Positions 1-6,725 of a stretch of DNA of 64,000 nt are shown piece by piece. The DNA is from Sphingomonas radiodurans. Its GTDB lineage: Bacteria > Pseudomonadota > Alphaproteobacteria > Sphingomonadales > Sphingomonadaceae. The stretch lies in assembly GCF_020866845.1 (NCBI RefSeq), contig NZ_CP086594.1, positions 1,860,001-1,924,000 of the forward strand, given 5' to 3'. Position 1 is the first letter of the stretch. Each line of letters opens with the position of its first letter. The notes below the pieces were generated by a model. That model was not told the origin of the DNA and searched no databases. It saw nothing but the letters and a program-made list of their open reading frames with translations. The translations under genes and the position numbers were made by a program.

Positions 1-601
1 CATCGTCGGCGACTCGCGCGATGTCGCGGTCGGGTCGTTCACGCAGTACCGCCAGCGCGTGCGTCAGCCGCCTATCGAGGGGTGTGGCGCGGGCAAGGGC
101 CATCTCCAGAACCTGATCGAGAATTTCCGCGCGCGAGTTCGCGCCGCGGGCATCACCAAGCGCGTCGCCAAGTTCCCTCGCGCTACGCCCCAGCAGCGCA
201 TCCAGCGGCACGACACGGTCGACGAGCTCGTCCATCGGCACGCCGAGCAGTCGGCGCACAGTCGCGAGCGGAAGGAAGACATGGATGCCCGCCTGAGTAC
301 CAGTCGAGTGCGACAGCGCGGAGCGGGTGTGGACGCCCGCCACGAACGCCTCGCCGGCTAGCAGTCGGATTGCGCATCCGTCGCCACCCGTGATCTCGAT
401 CGGATCGGCGAAGTTGACGATCAGCACGCCCTCGGCATGAGGAAGCTCGCGCCGCACGGTGAAGCCTCCGGTCCGCTCCCAATAGTCGGCGTAGCCGTGA
501 ATCTCGCCTTCAAGCTGAGCGGATGCCGCCATGCGCGTGGTGCGCCACGCGTTAACCTCGTCGACGTAGGACAACTCCACGGATCGACGTTGCGCGGCCA
601 T
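1..601 (-). CDS. AraC-family transcriptional regulator, N-terminal part (runs off the left edge)
   Basis: Reading leftward from an ATG at 601-599 gives 200 open codons with no stop before the window edge. The protein has the layout of AraC-type regulators with an N-terminal DUF6597-like sensor half: an opening beta-rich stretch with an LPHAEGVLIVNF-like core, a GIHVFLPLA strand, then LLGVPMDELVDRVVPLDALLG, a run seen in this family just before the helix-turn-helix domain. The visible part ends at RPDRDIARVADD, about where the first DNA-binding helix should begin, so the DNA-binding half is outside the window. The ligand and target genes cannot be read from here. The IS3 element lies 450 bases upstream of its start. 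Family call is from remembered motif patterns; no search was run. Confidence 0.75.
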   Translation of the reverse strand, partial: MAAQRRSVELSYVDEVNAWRTTRMAASAQLEGEIHGYADYWERTGGFTVRRELPHAEGVLIVNFADPIEITGGDGCAIRLLAGEAFVAGVHTRSALSHSTGTQAGIHVFLPLATVRRLLGVPMDELVDRVVPLDALLGRSARELGDALGDARGANSRAEILDQVLEMALARATPLDRRLTHALAVLRERPDRDIARVADD

Positions 602-1051
602 CGAAGACGTTGTCCTGCAGCATCAGCTTCGATGCAAGCGCGTCGATGCATGTGGCACCAATCAACCCGCCTAACGCCTGTCGCAGACGACATGAACGAA
701 TGGCGAGATCTAAGAAACGGTAGGTCGCCGCTGAACGTCCACAATTGAGTCAGTCGTAGCCACTAAACTGCCCGGCGGCTTTCGGCCCAGCTTCAGTCGT
801 AACGCCACGTCGCGCGGACAAGCGCTGAACGTCGGCTTCCGACAAGAGCTGACGCTCAACTTGCGGCATCGGAACGACGGGTTTGTCCCAACCCAAGCCC
901 TTCCAATCGGTCTCATACAAGAGGAACAAGTGGCCGGAATTGAGAAGCTGAAAAGAGCTGGTGAGCGTCCGGTTGTGTGTCTAAGAAACCGCTGAGCCTC
1001 GGCAGCTAAATCGCCTTCTCCGCGGCTAACAAACATGCCCGTCAGGCAAAA
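602..1051. other. Intergenic stretch left of the IS3 element, possible gene remnant
   Basis: No complete gene is visible. On the minus strand an open stretch 980-750 encodes about 76 residues with ordinary protein-like composition (GHLFLLYETDWKGLGW, then VERQLLSEADVQRL) but has no clear start and is preceded by a stop at 983-981. It may be the 3' end of a broken gene. I do not recognise it. The other open frames here look like shadows. Confidence 0.3.
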
Positions 1052-1081
1052 TGAGCTGCTGCCGGTTCCGTGGACACCGAG
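1052..1081 (+). repeat. Left terminal inverted repeat of the IS3 element
   Basis: Starts TGAGCTGCTGCCGGTTC and continues CGTGGACAC. It pairs with the right end at 2251-2280, with 24 of the first 26 positions matching. Confidence 0.9.
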
Positions 1082-1111
1082 ATAAGGTGTTTTTGGAACC
1101 GGAGGATGGAG

Positions 1112-1402
1112 ATGCAACGACGGAAGTTCAGCCGCGAGTTCAAGCTCGAAGCGGTGAAGCTGGTGCGGGAGCGTGGCGTGGCGGTGTCGCAGGCAGCCCG
1201 CGATCTGGACCTGCACGAGAACGTGTTGCGCAAGTGGGTGCGCGAGCAGACGGCTGACCCGGGATCGGCGTTTCCCGGGCACGGCGTGATGAAGCCCGAG
1301 CAGCAGGAGATTGAGCGGCTGCGCCGCGAGTTGGTTAGAATGAAGGCCGAGCGCGACATCCTAAAAAAAGCGGCGGCCTACTTCGCCAAGGACTCGATAT
1401 GA
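1112..1402 (+). CDS. IS3-family transposase OrfA
   Basis: A 96-residue helix-turn-helix protein that binds the element ends. The N-terminal RKFSREFKLEAVKL segment and the SQAARDLDLHENVLRKWVRE segment are the typical HTH_Tnp_1 layout. A leucine-rich coiled coil follows (IERLRRELVRMKAERDIL). I chose the ATG at 1112 because the GGAGG at 1101-1105 sits six bases upstream; the in-frame ATG at 1106 directly abuts that GGAGG and is less likely. The stop overlaps the orfB start (ATGA at 1399-1402). Confidence 0.9.
   Translation: MQRRKFSREFKLEAVKLVRERGVAVSQAARDLDLHENVLRKWVREQTADPGSAFPGHGVMKPEQQEIERLRRELVRMKAERDILKKAAAYFAKDSI
1363..1370 (+). promoter_or_regulatory. Likely programmed -1 frameshift site in the IS3 element
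   Basis: A run of seven A followed by G lies near the end of orfA. In IS3-family elements an A-rich heptamer of this kind (A AAA AAG) lets ribosomes slip back one base to make the OrfAB fusion, the active transposase. The downstream frame is orfB. Slippage itself is inferred. Confidence 0.65.
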
Positions 1403-2250
1403 GGTTCGAGTTCATCGCGAAGCACCGAGGGATCCGGCCTGTCTCGTGGATTTGCGAAGCGCTCGGTGTTTCGCGCAGCGGCTTTCACGCCTGGCTGGTT
1501 CGCGCGCCCAGTTCCCGCGCTCGGAGCGATGAGGAGTTCGGCGCCAGAGTCCGCGCCAGCTTCATTTCCAGCTATCGGACCTACGGCGCGCGGCGCGTCT
1601 GGCACGACCTTCTGGCCGAAGGCCAATCATGTGGCTTGCATCGCATCGAGCGGCTGATGCGTGTCCACGGCCTGAAGGCCCGTCCGCGACGTTGTGGCCT
1701 GCCCAAGGACGACGCGGTCATTGCAGACAACATCCTCGACCGCCAGTTCACCGCCGAGACGCCCAACCAGAGGTGGGTCGCCGACTTCACCTACATCTGG
1801 ACCGCCGAAGGGTGGCTCTACGTCGCTGTCGTCATCGACCTGTTCTCGCGCCGCGTGGTCGGATGGTCGATGAGCGACACCATGACCGCTCAGCTCGTGA
1901 CTGATGCGCTGATGATGGCGATCTGGCGACGCGGAAAGCCCGACGCCCTGCTGCATCACTCGGACCAGGGCAGCCAATACACGAGCGAGCAGTTCCAGCG
2001 GTTGATGGCCGACAATGGCGTCACCTGCTCGATGAGCCGGTCGGGCAACGTCTGGGACAACGCGGCGATGGAGAGCTTCTTCTCGTCGATGAAGACCGAA
2101 CGGATCGGCCGGAAGACATATCGCACGCGCAATCACGCAAAGGCAGACGTGTTCGATTACATAGAGCGCTTCTACAATCCCACACGCAGGCACTCTACCC
2201 TGGGCTATCTCAGCCCCATGGACCTCGAGCGGCAGGCGCAGGTAGCTTAA
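1399..2250 (+). CDS. IS3-family transposase OrfB (DDE integrase core)
   Basis: A 283-residue transposase catalytic subunit. The N-terminal HTH_21-like region (residues about 40-95, with the TYGARRVWHDL segment) is followed by the rve integrase core. The three catalytic acidic residues are visible: D in ADFTYIW, D in LLHHSDQGSQYT, and E in NAAMESFF, 35 residues after the second D in the usual spacing. The C-terminal RRHSTLGYLSP end is standard for the family. Full length and intact. Probably made mostly as an OrfAB fusion through the A-run frameshift near the end of orfA. Confidence 0.93.
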   Translation: MRFEFIAKHRGIRPVSWICEALGVSRSGFHAWLVRAPSSRARSDEEFGARVRASFISSYRTYGARRVWHDLLAEGQSCGLHRIERLMRVHGLKARPRRCGLPKDDAVIADNILDRQFTAETPNQRWVADFTYIWTAEGWLYVAVVIDLFSRRVVGWSMSDTMTAQLVTDALMMAIWRRGKPDALLHHSDQGSQYTSEQFQRLMADNGVTCSMSRSGNVWDNAAMESFFSSMKTERIGRKTYRTRNHAKADVFDYIERFYNPTRRHSTLGYLSPMDLERQAQVA

Positions 2251-2280
2251 CCTCGTGTCCATTGAACCGGCAGCAGCTCA
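2251..2280 (+). repeat. Right terminal inverted repeat of the IS3 element
   Basis: Read on the minus strand it begins TGAGCTGCTGCCGGTTC and continues AATGGACAC, matching the left end. Confidence 0.9.
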
Positions 2281-2523
2281 CGGCGCGCGATCTGGTGACA
2301 GCGGGACCCACGATCGTAGTCTCTCACCCGATCGGCGCCGCCTAGCGCAACCTGCTGATGAACGCCGATCGGAGCGGTGAGCGGAAGCGTGGGCCATCTA
2401 GTGGATGCTCATGCCTCCTAACGAACGCTTCTGGCGTGTGCGATGCGGGCGTCACGTAGTCGTCCTGGTTTGCGTGAAACGCGCGGCCGCCTACTGATGC
2501 TGATTACGTCACCTCCTTTTCCG

Positions 2524-3068
2524 CTAGCCGGCTAAGAGCTTCTCGATATGATAGAAGCGTGCAGCCGCACCCGCAAACAGCTCGTGCCTTTCCTCGGGGC
2601 TCGCACCTGATGCGATCAACTTAAAGGCGTTCCACAGCGTGGCGTAATCTGCGCCCCAACGATCGACGGGAAAGTTGCTCTCAAACATCGCGCGATGAGT
2701 GCCGAACGCCTTGATCGAGGTCTCGACGTAAGGACGGAACAGGCGGGCCAATGTCTCGGCATCGGTGTGGGTGTCCGGCCCAAGGTCCCCAAGCGCACAG
2801 AACGGCATCGCGAGTCCGCCGAGCTTCACCATCACATTCGGGCAGGTCGAGAGCTCGTTAATGGCTGCTCTCCAAGCGGAGAACCGCTCCTGGTGTCGGC
2901 CCTTGTAGACACCCAAGCCCAGCGGGGTGCCGACGTGGTCGAGCACGATGGGCTGGTCAGGAAAAGCGCGTGCGAGGCTGGTGACATGAGCGATTTGCGG
3001 CTTGAGGACCCACGCGTCAAAGGTCAATCCGCGCTTGCCCAGTTCGGCGAAAAGCAGTTCGCGAAAGC
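2524..3068 (-). pseudogene. Amidohydrolase family protein, C-terminal fragment
   Basis: The C-terminal two thirds of an Amidohydrolase_2-type enzyme, the TIM-barrel metal hydrolases that include lactonase-like enzymes. Recognisable pieces are GLTFDAWVLKPQI, VLDHVGTPLG (the barrel strand with a conserved His), a strand with VMVKLGGLA, and MFESNFPVDRW with the conserved Asp. The N-terminal strands carrying the first metal-binding HxH are missing. Instead, the frame reads upstream into the antisense frame of the YHYH/Excalibur gene, with the join near 3054-3068. There is no proper start: the first in-frame start is a TTG at 3027, inside the domain. Read as a remnant left by a deletion or rearrangement. 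Confidence 0.7.
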
Positions 3069-3266
3069 ACTGCCACCGGACGACCGAAAAGCTAACGGAG
3101 GCGTTGCCGTTTGGGCCCCTCCACCATGGGAATGATAGCCGGTGCCGCCCTTACGATCGTTGTGGCACCCTTGACCGTTGAGCCCGCCGGGTGTTGCGTC
3201 AGCCACTTTTATGGTCACGAACGCTGCAGCCGCTACAACTTTCGGGACGAGGGGCAAGGCCCGCAT
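3024..3266 (-). pseudogene. YHYH/Excalibur-type small secreted protein, 3' end lost at a junction
   Basis: The ATG at 3266 opens an 80-residue frame with a hydrophobic signal-like N-terminus (VVAAAAFVTIKVADA). A GLNGQGCHNDRK...GYHSHGGG segment matches the YHYH-type metal-binding motif common in small exported proteins. It is followed by the start of an Excalibur-like calcium-binding module (FRSSGGSAFANC). In complete relatives the Excalibur module continues for about 35 residues to a DRDxDGxACE end. Here the sequence changes after FANC to an unrelated 9-residue tail that lies in the amidohydrolase fragment. The first half looks intact and could still be expressed. Family calls are from memory of the motifs. 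Confidence 0.55.
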
Positions 3267-3519
3267 GACTCAGCATCTGTCGAACACTATCTCCGTGCAA
3301 GTGAATGATCGCGCTGTTTGCTGCTCAGTCGCGCGGGCCCGGCTTCACGTAGGCGTCTTCCTCCCACAAACAGCGCGGCCGTCGATAACTGCCTAGTGCC
3401 TGATACAAAGCTGATCCTCTTGGAGCTGAATTCTCGCCAACACAGATGGGGGGCGCTTTGGCGAAGTGTCGCCCGCTTCCGGCAGATCTGCATGCCGCGG
3501 ATAATCGGGGATAAATGAC

Positions 3520-4491
3520 ATGGATCGCAAACAGGTACTGGCAGTGTGCGGCGGTTCACTGGTTGCAGTAGCAGCGGCAAGCTATGCTTTTGTTGGAGGC
3601 AAAGGAGAGGCTTCACGCAACGCCGTGCCCGTAAGCAAGCAGGCGGCGGTCGTTGCTCGTACCAAGGCCAAGGCAGTTCTCGCACCTCCCGCCATCGCGC
3701 CGCCGGGACTCGATGCTGCCCGCCCGTCCGATTGCCTGATCGAGCCATCGGCGGTCGTGCGCGTCAACAGCGGTGTCGAGGGGGTGATCCAGGCAATTTA
3801 TGTCGACCGCGGCGATAGGGTGAATGCGGGTCAGGTTGTCGCTCAGCTTCGCGCGGATGTTGATCGCGCCGGCGCGGCTGCCGCCCAGGCCCGGGCGAAC
3901 AACGTCCATTCGGAACGCGCCGCAGCAAGCCGCGCGGCCTACCTCGAATCGGTCAACCAGCGCAGCCAGAAGATCTCCGAGTTCCTCGCACGGGACTCGG
4001 TGGAAGAGGCGCAGGCCAACGCCCGCGCCGCTCAGGAAGAGCGATTGGCGGCGGCCCAGAACCGTCGCGTGGCTGAGCTTGAATCGGTGCAGACCCAGCG
4101 GATCATGGGTGAAAAGACGGTGCGCACGCCGGTTTCGGGCATCGTGACGCAGCGGGTTATGTCGCCGGGCGAATATCGCGGCGCGGATGCGACGCACATC
4201 CTTACCGTAGCCCGGGTGCACCCGCTGCATGTGGAGGTGTTCGCGCCGATCGCCCAGCTGGGTTCAGTTCGCGTCGGCGACATGCTGACCGTCAAACCGG
4301 AGATGCCGGTGGGCGGGGAATATCGCGCGACGGTGAAGGTCGTGGACCGCGTGTTCGATGCTGCGAGCGGCACTTTCGGCCTGCGGTTGGAATTGCCCAA
4401 CGCTGATTATGCGCTGCCTGCCGGACTGCGGTGCACGACCGAGTTCGACAAGCTGCCAGTCGCGCCCAGCCGCGCCCGGGCGAGCCGATGA
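3520..4491 (+). CDS. HlyD/RND-type periplasmic adaptor (membrane fusion protein)
   Basis: A 323-residue periplasmic adaptor that would link an inner-membrane exporter to a TolC channel. It starts with a signal-anchor-like hydrophobic stretch (residues about 6-26). The two halves of the biotinyl-lipoyl-like barrel are visible: SGVEGVIQAIYVDRGDRVNAGQVVAQL (about 87-112) and VRTPVSGIVTQRVMSPGEY (about 205-225). Between them is a predicted coiled-coil hairpin rich in Ala, Arg and Glu. A beta-barrel strand region follows (HVEVFAPIAQLGSVRVGD). TolC begins 45 bases downstream, so the two are probably cotranscribed. No inner-membrane pump is encoded next to it. It could serve any tripartite system, but its place at the head of the giant-protein block suggests that role. 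Confidence 0.85.
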   Translation: MDRKQVLAVCGGSLVAVAAASYAFVGGKGEASRNAVPVSKQAAVVARTKAKAVLAPPAIAPPGLDAARPSDCLIEPSAVVRVNSGVEGVIQAIYVDRGDRVNAGQVVAQLRADVDRAGAAAAQARANNVHSERAAASRAAYLESVNQRSQKISEFLARDSVEEAQANARAAQEERLAAAQNRRVAELESVQTQRIMGEKTVRTPVSGIVTQRVMSPGEYRGADATHILTVARVHPLHVEVFAPIAQLGSVRVGDMLTVKPEMPVGGEYRATVKVVDRVFDAASGTFGLRLELPNADYALPAGLRCTTEFDKLPVAPSRARASR

Positions 4492-4536
4492 CCAGCACCG
4501 CCACCTATTATCCAGTCCGTTGACAGGAGCCTGCCG

Positions 4537-6030
4537 ATGACCCGCAAGTCTGTGTTTCTCGCCTGCACTTCTGCGCTTTTGATGGGAGTTCCCCAGGCGA
4601 GTGCCGCCGACACACTCCAGGAAGCGTTGCGGACGGCCTATGTTCGCAATCCGACGCTGACGGCGCAGCGTGCGGCGGTCCGCGCGGCCAGCGAGGAAGT
4701 GCCGCAGGCACGCGTCGAGGGGCGACCGACCCTGGACGGCGATGTCACCTACCAGGAGAACGTCCTGCAGGGCGAACCGGCGGGCGGCGGCCTGCTCTCC
4801 GATCCCGACCGCCAGGTGAGCGCGCAGCTTAGCGCCAAGGTGCCATTGTTCAACTTCGGCGCGGTGACCCAGAACGTCCGCGCAGCCGAACAGCGGGTGG
4901 AAGCGAGCCGGCTCGGTCTGCGCAGCACCGAGAGCGAATTGTTCACCAATGTCGTGGGCGCCTACATGGACGTGCTCAAGGACGAGGCGGTGGTGCAACT
5001 GAACCTGCGCAACAGCGAGGTGATGCGTTTCACCGTCCGAGAGACTGGCGAACGTCGGCAGGCGGGCAATCGTGGCCCGACAGATGTCGCACAGGCCGAG
5101 GCGCGGATGGCGCTCGCCGAAAGCCAGCTGGAGACCGCCAGCGCCCAGCTGATTTCCAGCCGCGAGAATTATGTCCGTCTGGTCGGAAGTCCACCCGGCA
5201 CTTTGTCACAGCCCCCGGTGCTGCCCAACATGCCGACCAACGTCGATATGGCCGTGGCCGCAGCGCTGGAGAAGAATCCTCGGCTGCTGGCCGCGCGCAA
5301 GCAGCAGACCGCGGCGGGCTATGATGTAAAGGTGGCAACGGCACGCCGATATCCGCGGCTGAACGGCATCGGCGGGCTGAACCAATATGGTTATCTCGGG
5401 TCGCTCGCCGATAACACCGGGCCGCGCAACCGTGCCAATGAGGGTACGACGGCCTATGTCGGCGTTCGACTGGAGATGCCGATCCTCGACGGTGGCCGCG
5501 GAATTTCGCAGCAACGAGAAGCGCGCGCGCTAGAGCAGCAACGATACTTCGAAGTGCTGGCTGCGGAACGCGCCGTGGTGGCTGAGGTGCGATCGGCCTA
5601 CGCGACCTGGCTTGCTGCAGGCCGCGTCGTCAAGACCGCGCAGCGTGGCGTAGATGCCAATTCACGCGTGCTTTCCGGCCTCCGTGCCGAGACCGTGGCC
5701 GGATTTCGCCCGCTGCTTGACCGCCTGAATGCAGAGCAGGAACTGCTCAACGCGGAAGTCACGCTGGTGACCGCCGGGCGCGACGCCTACGTGGCTGGCT
5801 TCGCCCTGCTGGCAGCGATGGGCATGGCCGAGGCGCGTGACCTGAATTTTGACCAGGGTGTGCTGTATGACCCGACACTGACCTACAAGGAACTCCAGCG
5901 CCGGACGGTCGGCGGTGATGCCGGTCAATCATTGATCGAGGGCACAAGCACCGCGGACAGCCCTGCCCAGGATGCCGTAGTTGCCCCCACCACCGTGCCA
6001 GCTGTTCCCCAGATTCCGCCTGAAAACTGA
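4537..6030 (+). CDS. TolC-family outer-membrane channel protein
   Basis: A 497-residue outer-membrane efflux/secretion channel. A cleavable signal peptide ends near QASA (residues about 1-24). The mature part begins DTLQEALRTAYVRNPTLTAQRAAVRAA, the typical start of the first outer-membrane efflux repeat. The two long alpha-helical OEP repeats cover about 25-230 and 235-440. The motif DVAQAEARMALAESQLETA marks the coiled-coil helix of repeat one. The Pro/Thr/Ala-rich tail (about 460-497) is probably flexible and periplasmic. Length and layout fit the type I secretion TolC subgroup. It lies between the adaptor gene and the sigma factor gene (5-base gap), so it belongs to this block and would be the exit channel for whatever the block secretes. 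Confidence 0.9.
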   Translation: MTRKSVFLACTSALLMGVPQASAADTLQEALRTAYVRNPTLTAQRAAVRAASEEVPQARVEGRPTLDGDVTYQENVLQGEPAGGGLLSDPDRQVSAQLSAKVPLFNFGAVTQNVRAAEQRVEASRLGLRSTESELFTNVVGAYMDVLKDEAVVQLNLRNSEVMRFTVRETGERRQAGNRGPTDVAQAEARMALAESQLETASAQLISSRENYVRLVGSPPGTLSQPPVLPNMPTNVDMAVAAALEKNPRLLAARKQQTAAGYDVKVATARRYPRLNGIGGLNQYGYLGSLADNTGPRNRANEGTTAYVGVRLEMPILDGGRGISQQREARALEQQRYFEVLAAERAVVAEVRSAYATWLAAGRVVKTAQRGVDANSRVLSGLRAETVAGFRPLLDRLNAEQELLNAEVTLVTAGRDAYVAGFALLAAMGMAEARDLNFDQGVLYDPTLTYKELQRRTVGGDAGQSLIEGTSTADSPAQDAVVAPTTVPAVPQIPPEN

Positions 6031-6035
6031 ACGCC

Positions 6036-6725
6036 ATGCATGCTCGGCAGACATCTCCGGCCAGTATTGCGCGATCGCCACAACTGTTCGATTCTCGAAC
6101 AGATCGTCGCCGCAAGCATCGGCACGCCAAGGTTGCCATCGCCGCGGGCGTTAGGCATGTTTCGAGCGACGGTGGGGGGCAGATCATCGATTACGCGAAA
6201 CTCGCTGCGGAGTGGCAAGAGGGCGATCGCGAGGCCGGAAACGAGCTTTTCGGAGCTCTGGGCAATGAGCTTCGCGCTATTTCGGGCGCACTGCTGCGGC
6301 AGGAACGGAACACTTCGCTTTCCATCGGCGATCTTGTCAACGAGGCGATGATCAAGCTTTTGCGGCTGAACGTGATGGAGTTGCAGAGCAGGGCTCATAT
6401 TCTTGCGATGACGAGCCGGTTGATGCGGCAGATCTTGATCGACGAGGCACGAAAGCGCGCGGCGACGCGGCACCATCACACGTCCGTTACGCTAACCACC
6501 CATATCGCCGAATGGGAAATGTCGATCGACATCATGACGGTGGAAATGGTGCTGAAAGAGTTGGCGGAAATCGATCCCCAGCGCGCCCAGATCGTCGAGA
6601 TGCGCTTTTTCGGGGGCATGTCTTCGGCCGATGTCGCTATCGTGCTCGGCATTTCGGAGCCAACCGTCAAGCGGCGCTGGGCAGCCACGCGCGCCTGGCT
6701 TCGCCATCGTCTCAGGCAGCCATGA
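6036..6725 (+). CDS. ECF-type RNA polymerase sigma factor (TIGR02999-like)
   Basis: An alternative sigma factor of the small ECF type. The recognisable part begins about residue 50 (DYAKLAAEWQEGDREAGNELF, region 2), with SIGDLVNEAMIKLLRL and MTSRLMRQILIDEARKRAA matching regions 2.3-2.4. Region 4 is LKELAEIDPQRAQIVEMRFFGGM followed by the helix-turn-helix SSADVAIVLGISEPTVKRRW. This fits the ECF subgroup that often sits beside Ser/Thr kinase genes. The first 50 residues from the ATG at 6036 are not part of the domain; I see no better in-frame ATG, so the start is uncertain. Its stop overlaps the kinase start (ATGA, 6722-6725), which suggests coupled translation. Probable targets are promoters of this block, but that is inference. 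Confidence 0.85.
   Translation: MHARQTSPASIARSPQLFDSRTDRRRKHRHAKVAIAAGVRHVSSDGGGQIIDYAKLAAEWQEGDREAGNELFGALGNELRAISGALLRQERNTSLSIGDLVNEAMIKLLRLNVMELQSRAHILAMTSRLMRQILIDEARKRAATRHHHTSVTLTTHIAEWEMSIDIMTVEMVLKELAEIDPQRAQIVEMRFFGGMSSADVAIVLGISEPTVKRRWAATRAWLRHRLRQP

Larger units (their letters stand above)
1052..2280 (+). mobile_element. IS3-family insertion sequence, complete, 1229 bp
   Basis: Two overlapping transposase frames (orfA, orfB) lie between imperfect terminal inverted repeats at 1052-1081 and 2251-2280. The ends are TG and CA, as usual for this family. The first 17 bases of both repeats are identical, followed by two mismatches and seven more matches. The expected short target duplication is not seen: the flanking bases are AAAA on the left and CGGC on the right. 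Both frames are intact, so the element may still be active. Confidence 0.93.

Noticed and set aside
710..1282. Minus-strand frame of 190 codons overlapping the IS3 end
   Set aside because: Its first half is antisense to orfA and its second half reads poorly. A neighbouring frame (980-750) is more protein-like and is noted only as a possible remnant.
6512..6721. Upstream extension of the kinase frame
   Set aside because: It lies within the sigma factor gene and reads as random, His/Arg-rich sequence. The ATGA overlap at 6722 is the natural start.
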